NCBI GenBank assembly: GCA_016195815.1
Contig: JACPYX010000019.1
Location: forward strand, 1 to 64,000
Origin: Chloroflexota bacterium
GTDB lineage: Bacteria; Chloroflexota; Anaerolineae; Anaerolineales; Villigracilaceae
Direction: 5' to 3'
DNA length: 64,000 nt
The stretch's first letter is position 1; each line of letters opens with the position of its first letter. The position numbers and the translations under genes are program-made. The notes below the pieces were generated by a model. It was not told where the DNA came from, did not search any database, and worked only from the letters and a program-made list of their open reading frames with translations. Positions 35,577 through 43,799 of the stretch are shown piece after piece.

Positions 35577-35610
35577 AAAAAGAAGTCTCGCTCATACGAG
35601 ACTTCTTTTT
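35577..35610. terminator. Bidirectional terminator between convergent genes
   Basis: AAAAAGAAGTCTCG and CGAGACTTCTTTTT form a perfect 14-bp stem with a CTCATA loop. A-tract and T-tract on either side let it work in both directions. The TGA of the minus-strand gene (35592-35594) lies inside the loop. Confidence 0.85.
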
Positions 35611-36341
35611 ATTTCCGGGCCCTCGATCTCCAGCCGCTCTTCTCTTCCGGCCAGCACACCGAACGAAATCTTTCCATCAGGCCTGAACGCCGCGAATTGA
35701 TTATCAATCCAGATGACCAGTCCCAGCGGCGGACGCGGACTCACCGGCGACTCCAACACTGGCACATCATCCACCCAAAACGCGGACCGGTTCGGACTCC
35801 ACTCGAGGCGGTAATCGTGCCATTGAGTCACGTCCACGCTGACGGCGGCTGAGTCTTCGTCAATGACGCGGCCCAAATATTTTCGCGTCGTCTTGCGCGA
35901 AAAAGGGAACGCCAATCCCGCTGGAATTAACAACCGATGAAATTTCGGCGCGCGAAAACTTTGCGCGATAAAACCTTGCGCGGGTTTTTCGCTTTGAAAC
36001 GATAGATAATTTTGTTCTGACGCATGAAAGAACCAGACCGCATTTGGCAAGGCCGGCAATTGAAACGGATTTCCTCCGAAGCCAAGCGACAACCCAAACG
36101 GATCGTTCCACAGCCCAAAGCCCCATGTTCCGGGAATGGCCTGGCTCGAGGCGCGGGCGCGCAGACTCAAAGTCAACGGAGGATGCGATAAGAAATTACT
36201 GCGTGCCAGGTTTTTATAATCGTCCAGCTGCGCGAGACGGTATTCGCTTTGGGACGAGGCGGGAATCGTTAAACGGAATCCGTTTGAAGCCGGGGTCACT
36301 GACGCGCCTTTTGTCCCTCGCGTTTTTAAATCGGCGTTCAT
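35592..36341 (-). CDS. Concanavalin-A-like/GH16-like jelly-roll protein, no visible catalytic motif
   Basis: The 249-residue product reads as a laminarinase-like beta-sandwich: LSLRARASSQAIPGTWGFGLWNDPF, AVWFFHASEQNYLSF and the typical VDVTQWHDYRLEWSPNRSAFWVDDVPVLESP near the C-terminus. I do not see the ExDxE active-site motif of GH16, so it may be a binding protein. There is no signal peptide. The start overlaps the stop of the EamA gene (ATGA, 36338-36341). This junction lies in a tandem GCGTTCATCT repeat, so the first residues (MNADLKTRG) are repeat-encoded and the true start may be later. Confidence 0.6.
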   Translation of the reverse strand: MNADLKTRGTKGASVTPASNGFRLTIPASSQSEYRLAQLDDYKNLARSNFLSHPPLTLSLRARASSQAIPGTWGFGLWNDPFGLSLGFGGNPFQLPALPNAVWFFHASEQNYLSFQSEKPAQGFIAQSFRAPKFHRLLIPAGLAFPFSRKTTRKYLGRVIDEDSAAVSVDVTQWHDYRLEWSPNRSAFWVDDVPVLESPVSPRPPLGLVIWIDNQFAAFRPDGKISFGVLAGREERLEIEGPEIKRSLV

Positions 36342-36353
36342 CTGCGTTCATCT
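36331..36353. repeat. Short tandem repeat at a gene junction
   Basis: GCGTTCATCT occurs twice in tandem (36334-36343, 36344-36353), preceded by AAATCG and followed by GTGGC. On the minus strand this reads as ACAGATGAACGCAGATGAACGC. It encodes the end of the EamA protein (ATDERR) and the start of the next. Confidence 0.6.
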
Positions 36354-37249
36354 GTGGCTATTTTCTTATTCACCAGCCACACGCCGAAGATGATGATTGC
36401 CCCGCCCGATAAAACCAGCAGGGTGATGGGTTCGCCAAGCAGCGAGGCCGCGATCAGCGTTGTCACCAGCGGTTCGATGTTGAGAAATACGCCGAGCTGT
36501 GATGCTGGCAGTGCTTGCAAAGCATCGTACCACGCGATGTAGGCCAGGCCGGAGCCGAAGATTCCGAGCACAAGGATCGCGCCCCAGCCTTTGAGCGTGA
36601 TATTGGGAATTTCGCTCAGGCCGGGGCCGAAGCCGAAGATCCAAACGGTGGTGAACAGCCAGCCGAGCAGCATCACGTAAAACATCATGCGCGCTGCCGG
36701 GTGGCGCGCCAGCTCGCGCCGCGAAAGTATGGTGTAGATCGCCCAGTTCGGCGCGCTGATGAAAACCAGGAGGTCGCCGATGGTTCCTTCTTTTCCGCTG
36801 AAGAGTGCGCCGAGATTGCCTTTGCTGACGATCAGCAAAACGCCCAGCGCGGCCGCCGCGATCCCGCTCACTTGAATCCAGTTGAGTTTTTCTTTCAACA
36901 CCAGCCAGCCGAGAATTGCGATGAAGACCGGCGTGGTGGCGACGATCCAGGCGGTGGTGGTGGCTTGCGCGGTTTGCAGGCCGGTGGCTTGCAGCCATTG
37001 ATGAAACGTCACGCCGATGAAACCCAGCAGGGCGAAATACAGCCACTCGCTTTTTTGCGGGATGACAAATTGCTTGCGGATCAAAACCGCCGCGCCGAGG
37101 ATGACCACGCCCATCGCGAATCTCAACCACACGATGGTGGCGGGCGAGACTTCTTGCAATGCGATCTTGGTGGCGATGAACGTTCCGCCCCACACAACGA
37201 CGGTGAAGACGGCTTCGAGATAGGGGATGAGTTTGGATTTGGTTTGCAT
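36338..37249 (-). CDS. EamA/DMT family transporter
   Basis: The 303-residue protein has ten predicted membrane segments in two EamA repeats: LEAVFTVVVWGGTFIATKIALQEVSPATIVWLRFAMG in the first, and GILVFGSGLAYIAWYDALQALPASQLGVFLNIEPLVTTLIAASLLGEPIT-like residues in the second. It probably exports a small metabolite; the substrate is unknown. An AAAGGAT site precedes ATG 37249. It is transcribed divergently from the MBL gene and is coupled to the jelly-roll gene downstream. Confidence 0.88.
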   Translation of the reverse strand: MQTKSKLIPYLEAVFTVVVWGGTFIATKIALQEVSPATIVWLRFAMGVVILGAAVLIRKQFVIPQKSEWLYFALLGFIGVTFHQWLQATGLQTAQATTTAWIVATTPVFIAILGWLVLKEKLNWIQVSGIAAAALGVLLIVSKGNLGALFSGKEGTIGDLLVFISAPNWAIYTILSRRELARHPAARMMFYVMLLGWLFTTVWIFGFGPGLSEIPNITLKGWGAILVLGIFGSGLAYIAWYDALQALPASQLGVFLNIEPLVTTLIAASLLGEPITLLVLSGGAIIIFGVWLVNKKIATDERR

Positions 37250-37276
37250 TGTTTATCCTTTGGCGAGTTTATCAAT

Positions 37277-37282
37277 TATAAT
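37277..37282. promoter_or_regulatory. Shared palindromic -10 box of divergent EamA and MBL genes
   Basis: AATTATAATT is self-complementary and puts a TATAAT on each strand in the 54-base gap between the two start codons. No strong -35 was found for either direction. Confidence 0.35.
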
Positions 37283-37303
37283 TGCCTTCACGGAGACTCA
37301 TTT

Positions 37304-37951
37304 ATGGAGATTACCTGGTACGGACATTCCTGTTTTCGTCTCACCGAACGCAACTATGCCACAGTGGTGACGGATCCTTTCGATAGTAAGGAGATTGGTT
37401 ATTTCCCGCTCAAACTCAAAGCAGACATTGTGACCGTCAGCCACGACGCGCCGGGCCACAACAATAGCCAGGCGGTCAAAGGCACGTCGCACGTCATTGA
37501 CGGCCCCGGCGAATTCGAGATTGGCGGCGTGTTCATCACCGGCGTCCAGGTGGACGGTTCGAGTAAGAAAGCCAGGGAAACAGTCCGCAATACCATCTAT
37601 GTATTTGATTATGATGGAATCACGGTCGCTCATTTGGGCGATCTTAAGCAGGCCCCCTCACAGGCCGAGATAGACGCCCTGGGTTCGGTCAACGTGGCCC
37701 TCGTCCCGGTGGGTGGCGGCGGCGGACTCAATGCCGCCAAAGCCGCGGAAGTCATCAGCCTGCTTGAGCCGAATATTGTCATCCCGATGCACTACGCCAC
37801 CGAAGCGGCCAAACTCTCCCTCGATTCCCTGAACAAGTTCATCAAGGAAATGGGTCTGACCAAACAAGAGTCCCAGCCTTCGCTCAAAGTCACAAAGAGC
37901 GGCCTGCCCGATGAGACGCATGTGGTTGTGCTGGATTATCAACGCGAGTAA
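37304..37951 (+). CDS. MBL-fold (UlaG-like) hydrolase with degenerate metal motif
   Basis: The 215-residue product begins at ATG 37304 (CGGAG upstream) with MEITWYGHSCFRL, like the UPF0173/UlaG group of the metallo-beta-lactamase fold. The HxHxDH motif is changed to SHDAPGHNNS, while GPGEFEIGGVFITG, AHLGDLKQ and the late PMHYAT are kept. Metal binding may therefore be partial. The long reading frame extending upstream (from 36515) is antisense to the EamA gene and is rejected. Substrate unknown. Confidence 0.8.
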   Translation: MEITWYGHSCFRLTERNYATVVTDPFDSKEIGYFPLKLKADIVTVSHDAPGHNNSQAVKGTSHVIDGPGEFEIGGVFITGVQVDGSSKKARETVRNTIYVFDYDGITVAHLGDLKQAPSQAEIDALGSVNVALVPVGGGGGLNAAKAAEVISLLEPNIVIPMHYATEAAKLSLDSLNKFIKEMGLTKQESQPSLKVTKSGLPDETHVVVLDYQRE

Positions 37952-37956
37952 ATGAC

Positions 37957-38259
37957 GTGCCTGTAAAAATAATCATGACCTGGGATATTGCGTCCGAACA
38001 CGAACAAGAGTATTTTGAATTTGTGATCGGAGAGTGGGTGCCGGGAGTCCAGCGTTTGGGGTTTCAGCCGATTGATGCGTGGGCGACCGTCTATGGCCCA
38101 TATCCCCAAATTCAAGTTGGCTTATTGGCGGACAATGAATCCACCGCGCGGCGCGTTTTTAACTCCCGGGACTGGAGCGCGCTCGAAGAACGGCTTCTAA
38201 CATATATCAACAATTTTTCTTATAAGATCGTCCCCGCACGCAATAGCTTTCAGTTTTAA
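37957..38259 (+). CDS. Small conserved protein, possible dimeric alpha/beta-barrel
   Basis: The 100-residue product (GTG 37957, alternative ATG 37975) reads MTWDIASEHEQEYFEFVIGEWVPGVQRLGFQPIDAWATVYG. That is a pattern I associate with NIPSNAP/ABM-like ferredoxin-fold proteins, but I cannot name it. There are no Cys or membrane segments. It is tightly packed between the MBL gene (5 bases) and the glycosyltransferase-like gene (2 bases), suggesting co-transcription. Confidence 0.6.
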   Translation: MPVKIIMTWDIASEHEQEYFEFVIGEWVPGVQRLGFQPIDAWATVYGPYPQIQVGLLADNESTARRVFNSRDWSALEERLLTYINNFSYKIVPARNSFQF

Positions 38260-38261
38260 CT

Positions 38262-40730
38262 GTGAACTCCACTCAATCTCACTGGCGCTGGTTTTTTATC
38301 ATGGCGGCTCTCGAAGCGGGGGCCGCCTTTTTGGCGCTGCTTATTATTCCGCGCGAAGGCCGCGGCTTTTCGATTTTTCGCCTGGCGATTCTCGGCGCGC
38401 TTTTTTCATTTTCGATCATATGGATATATTTTGCCGCGCGCAGACCGAAGTGGCTCGACTCGTTTGCCCGTCCCGCCTCCATTGTTGCCGCGCCGCTTCT
38501 TTCCCTGACGTTGGCCGTTGCGCTCTTCCTTTTGCGTTACCTCGACCCTGCGCGTTCCCTGCCTTATTTCCAACGCCTCAGCCCGCTCCTGTTCTATCTG
38601 CTGGTCTTGGCCCTGCAAACTTCCTTCTTCTTGCTCTTCGTGCGTTACGGCCTTCACCGTGAAGACGATCCGCGCCGCAAGTCAGTCTTACAAGCCGCCT
38701 TCATTGCCTTCATCTTTCTTCTTTTTTCTTTCTTCTTCATCTCTCTCTCCCGCATCGGCCTGACACCGGACAAGGCCTATTGGGGTGAGCCGGGCGTCCC
38801 ATTCATGGGCTGGCAGTTCGCGCTCGCCCTTCTCGGCGGTCTTGTTGTTTTGTGTATTGTGCTTAATAGCCCCTCTCCCAATATTTGGAAATGGGGCAGG
38901 GGCGAGGGAGAACGCATTGACGTTATCCTTCCCATCCTCATCTGGCTTCTGGCCGTCATTATTTGGCTCAATGTCCCGATCAGCGTCATGCAAAACAGTT
39001 TCTACGCGCCGATCAACCCGCCAACCAACCTGCCTCTCCCGAATTCTGACGCAGGTTATTACGACTCGATGGCACATAGTCTGTTGATCGGGTATCCGTA
39101 TCAGGGCGACATTCCGACGCGCCCGCTTTACATCCTTTTGCTGGCGATCTTGCATTTGCTGGCGGGGGAACGCTACAGCCTCATCATTGCCGGGCAGACT
39201 TTGATCCTTGCATTCATTCCGGTCGTCCTTTATTTTCTTGGCAAAAGATTGCACAGCCGCGTAGCGGGTGTGATTGTCGCGTTGTTCGCCATCTTCCGCG
39301 AGTTGACAAGTCTGCTTATCTCTTCGCAGACGCGCGTTTCAAACACCAAAACCCTGCTGGTTGACCTGCCAACTTTTCTTTTAATCGCCCTCGCCTGTCT
39401 GTTCGTTTTACGCTGGCTCGAGCGCAAAGACTGGAAGAGTGCGCTGGCCGCAGGCGGCATGTTTGGGATATTGATGCTGCTGCGCACGCAATCCATGTTG
39501 ATTTTGCCTTTCATCCTGCTGGCGGCTTTGCCCGCCATTGGCTGGAAAAATAAAAATACCTTTCTGCTTCTTTCGTCTTTCTTTCTGGCGGGCATTGTCT
39601 TTTCGGTTACGCCCTGGCTGACCCATAACTATTTAATAAGCGGTCGTATTACTTTCGATGCGCCTTTCGAATATCAAGTTATCGCCAGTCAATATAAATA
39701 TACCGGCAATCTCGATCTGCAAAGTGTGAACTTGCAGGGCAAAGGTCTGCTCGGCATTTTGCTGACCTTTGCCCTGCAAGATCCAAAGTATGTCCTGGGT
39801 TTCATCGCCGCACATTTTTTTGCCACCCAAATCAGCGGCATCCTGGCTTTGCCGCTGATCCAACCCTATAACGGCCTGTTCGCCCCAATCAATCTTTACT
39901 GGATGCAATGGGACGGCAGCTTGAGTTGGTATAACCTCCTGCTGGTCGTCTTCTATCTTGCCATCATCGCCCTCGGTCTCGGCGCATCCTGGAAACGCCT
40001 GCGCTGGGCGGGATTAATTCCGCTGGCCTTTTCGCTGGGCTATTCCCTTGCTAACGGCATCGGCCGCTTCTCAGGCTGGCGTTATGCCTATCCCGCCGAT
40101 TGGATATCTTATTTTTATTTTGGCATTGGCGTTGCAGAAATCTTTGCGGGCGCGGCCCTGCTGTTTGGCGCTGACGCCATGAAAATCTTCACACCCATTT
40201 TGCCGCCTCCTGCTTCATCCACTTTTAAGTGGGTACACGGACTTTTGCTTGCCGGGGTTTTTGCCTTCGTTGGGGCGTCACCGTGGATGGCGGAAGGCAT
40301 CGCCTCGCCGCGTTACGCAGGCCAGACTTCTGCGGTGTTATCTGCCAAACTTTCAGCCTCCTCTGCCGTTAAACGACTTGGCATAGATCTATCTCAAATT
40401 TCGACCTTTACCGCTCAGCCGCAAGCCGTCCTGCAAATTGGCCGCCTGCTTTATCCGCGCTTTTTTACGCGCGGCACCGGTCTCTCCTCGGCGAATCCGT
40501 GGCCGGCCTACGCGCCGCGCGATTTCCCGCGTATGGGCTTTTTGCTTCTCAATCAGACGCGCAAGGATGCTCTCTTTCCTGCGCGTCAAATGCCCGATTC
40601 ATTTCCACAGGCAGCGGATGCCGTCATCCTCGGCTGCCAGCGCGCAGATTACATTGAAGTTCGACTCATCCTCTTCCCTGATTCTGATTCCGCTTATTTG
40701 AGCGCGCCTCTTACCGATCCCTGTCCCTGA
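38262..40730 (+). CDS. Large polytopic membrane protein, glycosyltransferase-39/ArnT-like
   Basis: The 822-residue product has about 14 hydrophobic segments. A periplasmic-type acidic motif near residue 260 (PLPNSDAGYYDSMAHSLLIGYPYQGD, with D-x-x-Y-Y) resembles the first-loop Asp of GT-C enzymes. These transfer sugars from polyprenyl-phosphate donors. A C-terminal soluble domain of about 150 residues follows (FTAQPQAVLQIGRLLYPRF). The start is GTG 38262, and ATG 38300 is possible but out of frame with the motif-free start, so it is left. Nothing confirms the acceptor. Confidence 0.7.
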   Translation: MNSTQSHWRWFFIMAALEAGAAFLALLIIPREGRGFSIFRLAILGALFSFSIIWIYFAARRPKWLDSFARPASIVAAPLLSLTLAVALFLLRYLDPARSLPYFQRLSPLLFYLLVLALQTSFFLLFVRYGLHREDDPRRKSVLQAAFIAFIFLLFSFFFISLSRIGLTPDKAYWGEPGVPFMGWQFALALLGGLVVLCIVLNSPSPNIWKWGRGEGERIDVILPILIWLLAVIIWLNVPISVMQNSFYAPINPPTNLPLPNSDAGYYDSMAHSLLIGYPYQGDIPTRPLYILLLAILHLLAGERYSLIIAGQTLILAFIPVVLYFLGKRLHSRVAGVIVALFAIFRELTSLLISSQTRVSNTKTLLVDLPTFLLIALACLFVLRWLERKDWKSALAAGGMFGILMLLRTQSMLILPFILLAALPAIGWKNKNTFLLLSSFFLAGIVFSVTPWLTHNYLISGRITFDAPFEYQVIASQYKYTGNLDLQSVNLQGKGLLGILLTFALQDPKYVLGFIAAHFFATQISGILALPLIQPYNGLFAPINLYWMQWDGSLSWYNLLLVVFYLAIIALGLGASWKRLRWAGLIPLAFSLGYSLANGIGRFSGWRYAYPADWISYFYFGIGVAEIFAGAALLFGADAMKIFTPILPPPASSTFKWVHGLLLAGVFAFVGASPWMAEGIASPRYAGQTSAVLSAKLSASSAVKRLGIDLSQISTFTAQPQAVLQIGRLLYPRFFTRGTGLSSANPWPAYAPRDFPRMGFLLLNQTRKDALFPARQMPDSFPQAADAVILGCQRADYIEVRLILFPDSDSAYLSAPLTDPCP

Positions 40731-40761
40731 ACACTGGTTACGGCCGCCGATTACTGCTCAA

Positions 40762-41799
40762 ATGCCCCGCTTCTCATCCCGACTGTTGATTTGGTACCGC
40801 GACAATGAGCGCGACCTCCCCTGGCGCGGACTGTTTCGCGGCGATCCGTACGCGGTGTGGGTCTCGGAGATCATGCTTCAGCAGACGCGCGTCGAAACGG
40901 TCATCCCTTATTTTGAAAAATGGATGAAACAATTTCCGAACGTTAAAGCCCTGGCGGATGCTTCAGAGCAGGAAGTGTTGCATGTGTGGGAAGGGCTTGG
41001 ATATTATTCCCGCGCCCGCAATTTACACAAGGCCGCAAAGATTGTGGTTGAAAAATATAATGGCGAATTACCGCGTGATCTTGGCGCATTGCGCCAGCTC
41101 CCCGGCATCGGTCGCTACACCGTCGGCGCAATCGCTTCGATGGCTTTCGGCCTCGACGAGCCGACTTTGGACGGTAATTTGCGACGCGTCTTTGCACGCG
41201 TCTTCGATGTCAGCCAGCCGGCAGATTCATCCGCGGGCGAAAAAATTTTGTGGGGTCTGGCCGCCGCACATTTGCCAAGAGGCCGGGCAGGCGATTACAA
41301 CCAGGCACTGATGGATTTGGGTGCAGCGATTTGCCTGCCGAAGAATCCACACTGTTTGGCCTGTCCGTTGACGAAATTATGCAAGGCGCGCGAACTTGGC
41401 ATTCAGGAAAAGCGGCCGGTGTTGAAGCCGAAGAAATCAACACCGCATTATGTTTATGTCGCGGCGGTGATTATTCAACGCGGGTGCGTTTTGCTGGCAA
41501 AGCGTCCGTCGAAAGGTCTGCTCGGTGGCCTGTGGGAATTCCCGAATGGCCGCGTTAATGGCGACCCGGCTAAAGAGTTGGCAAAAGCCATTCAACTGGC
41601 GACCCGTTTAAAAGTTAAAAGAAAAGAAGCGCTGGGTATTATCCGGCACGCGTACACTCATTTCAAGGTCGCTGTTCATGTGTTTCGATGTGAATTGATT
41701 TCCATCTCCAAAGATGAAAATATCAAATGGGTAAAGCTTGATGAGTTGCAAGAATATCCAATGGGAAGAGTTGACCGGCAGGTCTCACAAAAATTGTAG
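40762..41799 (+). CDS. mutY: A/G-specific adenine glycosylase
   Basis: MutY removes A mispaired with 8-oxoG. The 345-residue product has the catalytic Glu region WVSEIMLQQTRVETVIPYF and the HhH motif LPGIGRYTVGAIASMAFG. The catalytic Asp is in LDGNLRRV. A [4Fe-4S] loop C-x6-C-x2-C-x5-C reads CLPKNPHCLACPLTKLC. The C-terminal MutT-like domain (VAAVIIQRGCVLLAKRPSKGLLGGLWEFPNG) recognises 8-oxoG. Its stop lies inside the terminator shared with rnj. Confidence 0.96.
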   Translation: MPRFSSRLLIWYRDNERDLPWRGLFRGDPYAVWVSEIMLQQTRVETVIPYFEKWMKQFPNVKALADASEQEVLHVWEGLGYYSRARNLHKAAKIVVEKYNGELPRDLGALRQLPGIGRYTVGAIASMAFGLDEPTLDGNLRRVFARVFDVSQPADSSAGEKILWGLAAAHLPRGRAGDYNQALMDLGAAICLPKNPHCLACPLTKLCKARELGIQEKRPVLKPKKSTPHYVYVAAVIIQRGCVLLAKRPSKGLLGGLWEFPNGRVNGDPAKELAKAIQLATRLKVKRKEALGIIRHAYTHFKVAVHVFRCELISISKDENIKWVKLDELQEYPMGRVDRQVSQKL

Positions 41800-41827
41800 G
41801 ACGGGAATTATCCCGTCCTACAATTTT
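41790..41827. terminator. Bidirectional terminator nested between mutY and rnj ends
   Basis: AAAATTGTAGGACGGGA and TCCCGTCCTACAATTTT form a perfect 17-bp stem with a 4-nt ATTA loop. The mutY stop (41797-41799) is inside the left arm, and the last base of the rnj stop codon (41827-41829) touches the right arm. It serves both convergent genes. Confidence 0.9.
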
Positions 41828-43470
41828 CAGGCCCGGCTCAAAGTTACGAACACCATTGGCTTGCGATTGGTCTCTTCGCGCAGGTAGGATTTGACCGCGC
41901 TGACGATGTCCTTCTCGTTGTTTAACCCGCGGCTGTTGACGATTTCCATCACGCGTTGGCGGGCCTCGGGTATGAGTTGCTCGGCTTCTTCAGGTGAGAC
42001 AAAGCCGCGTGTGATGATCTCAGGCTCGTGAAGCAGGCGTCCTGAATGTTTATCAATACTCAAGTCAATCAGGAAGATGCCGCCGCGCGATAGTTGTTCG
42101 CGCTCGCGCATAATATCTTCGTCCACTTCGCCGATGGACTGTCCATCCACGAAGATGTATTGGCCTGGGATGCGCTCGCCGAGTTTGATCTTCTTTCCTT
42201 GCAGTTCGACGGTTTGTCCGTTTTCGACCACGATCACATTTTCGGCTGGAATGCCGACCATTTTTGCCATGTCAGCATGGCGGGTGAGTTGTCGCAGTTC
42301 GCCGTGGATCGGCAAAAAGTGTTTTGGCCGCACAAGGTTAAGCAGAAGTTTTAACTCTTCCTGGCTGGCATGTCCCGAAACATGGATGGGCGCAATCGAG
42401 TCGTTGATGACTATCGCGCCGCGCCGCAATAAACGATTGATGGTTTTGCTGATCGACTCTTCGTTCCCCGGAATTGGGTGCGAAGAAAGCACAACCGTAT
42501 CGCCGGTCTTGAGGTCGAACTGGCGATTTGTGCCTGCCGATAAGCGCCCAACGATGGAGGATGGCTCGCCCTGCGAGCCGGTACACATCAGCACCACTTT
42601 GTGGTCCTGCATGTGCAGGGCTTCATCAAGCGGGATCAATAATTCGTCGGGGATGTCGAGATAGCCGAGTTTGCGGGCGATCTTGACGTTGTCTATCATG
42701 CTCGGACCCGCCAGCGCCATCCTGCGCCCGAGCTTGGCGGCCGCGTCGGCCACTTGCTGGACGCGCGAGATGAGCGATGCAAACGTTGCCACGATGATGC
42801 GGCCTTTGGCCTCCGAAAAAACCTTGTCGAAGGCCGGGCCGATGATCATCTCGGAAGGCGTCCAGCCGGGACGCTCGGCGTTGGTCGAGTCTGAAAGGAG
42901 CAGGTCAACACCGCGGCCTGCAAACTCAGCCAGTTTGCCGTAATCGGTAGGCCAGCCATCCACCGGGGTATGATCGAATTTGAAATCGCTCATGTGGACG
43001 ACCAGACCGGCGGGAGTGGTGATGCCGAGTCCGACTGCATCGGGGATGGAATGGCAGATGTGGAAGAACTCAACCTTGAACGGGCCGAGCTCGATGGATT
43101 TTCCCGCTTCAATTGTGTGAATTCCGGCGTGCGCCGTCGCTCCGTTGCGCGCCAGTTTGACTTCGATCAAGCCGCGTGTCAATGGGGTGGCATAAACCGG
43201 CACAGGGATATCGGTCAAAAAATGATGGACCGCGCCGATGTGATCTTCGTGTCCATGTGTGATGACCAGGCCAATGACATTGTCTGCGCGGTTACGCAAA
43301 TACTCGTAATCCGGGATGATGTAGTCCACTCCGATCATGTCGTTCTTGGGGAACATAATGCCCGCGTCAACCACCAATATCTGATGGTCGAACTCATAGG
43401 CGGTCATGTTCTTGCCTACTTCCCCTAATCCACCCAGGGGAATGATCTTCAATTTTCCGTGCTTACTCAT
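41827..43470 (-). CDS. rnj: Ribonuclease J
   Basis: RNase J is a metallo-beta-lactamase/beta-CASP exo- and endoribonuclease of mRNA decay and rRNA maturation. The 547-residue product has the HxHxDH metal site H72-G-H74-E-D76-H77. The beta-CASP region shows SDSTNAERPGWTPSE and VNDSIAPIHVSGHASQEELKLLL, and MCTGSQGEPSS is also present. The C-terminal domain is of usual length. AAAGGA precedes ATG 43470. It has a strong promoter about 180 bases upstream, giving a long leader. Confidence 0.96.
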   Translation of the reverse strand: MSKHGKLKIIPLGGLGEVGKNMTAYEFDHQILVVDAGIMFPKNDMIGVDYIIPDYEYLRNRADNVIGLVITHGHEDHIGAVHHFLTDIPVPVYATPLTRGLIEVKLARNGATAHAGIHTIEAGKSIELGPFKVEFFHICHSIPDAVGLGITTPAGLVVHMSDFKFDHTPVDGWPTDYGKLAEFAGRGVDLLLSDSTNAERPGWTPSEMIIGPAFDKVFSEAKGRIIVATFASLISRVQQVADAAAKLGRRMALAGPSMIDNVKIARKLGYLDIPDELLIPLDEALHMQDHKVVLMCTGSQGEPSSIVGRLSAGTNRQFDLKTGDTVVLSSHPIPGNEESISKTINRLLRRGAIVINDSIAPIHVSGHASQEELKLLLNLVRPKHFLPIHGELRQLTRHADMAKMVGIPAENVIVVENGQTVELQGKKIKLGERIPGQYIFVDGQSIGEVDEDIMREREQLSRGGIFLIDLSIDKHSGRLLHEPEIITRGFVSPEEAEQLIPEARQRVMEIVNSRGLNNEKDIVSAVKSYLREETNRKPMVFVTLSRA

Positions 43471-43648
43471 TTTGTTGTATTTCCTTTGTCCTTTAAAAAA
43501 ATATAGTTAACCGCCTTTGGCGGGTAAGGTCGTTGACAGGTATAAAAATGCCCCTGCGGACTTGCTCGCTGGGGGTCTAAACGTACCGCGTGCAATACTG
43601 CTTGCAAAACTGCCAAATGGCAGAAAAGGTCAACATCCGAATGAAAGT

Positions 43649-43677
43649 AGTATAGCAGGGGAAGGGAGATTTGTCCA
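43649..43677 (-). promoter_or_regulatory. Promoter of rnj
   Basis: On the minus strand TGGACA (43672-43677) and TATACT (43649-43654) are separated by 17 bases. Each matches the consensus in five of six positions. Transcription would start near 43642, giving a leader of about 170 nt before ATG 43470. Confidence 0.6.
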
Positions 43678-43713
43678 TGTCGGTTTCCGTTAAGTTTTGG
43701 TTAACAGTGTTGG

Positions 43714-43799
43714 TGTCATTGCGAGCCGAAAGCGAAGCAATCTCCAACTTTCAACGGGAGATTGCAGCATCGGACTTCGTCCTCCTCCTCGCAATGACA
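43714..43799. repeat. Palindromic intergenic repeat, copy 2
   Basis: This 86-bp imperfect palindrome starts TGTCATTGCGAGCC and ends CTCGCAATGACA, with inner arms GAAGCAATCTCC and GGGAGATTGC. Copy 1 lies at 17486-17569. The outer arms match the ends of copy 1 almost exactly, and the insert between the inner arms differs in sequence. Confidence 0.75.

Noticed and set aside
36515-37303. Long open frame upstream of and joined to the MBL gene
   Set aside because: It is antisense to the EamA transporter gene, has a skewed Asp/Glu/Gly/Gln-rich composition, and the MBL homology begins only at ATG 37304, which has its own ribosome site.
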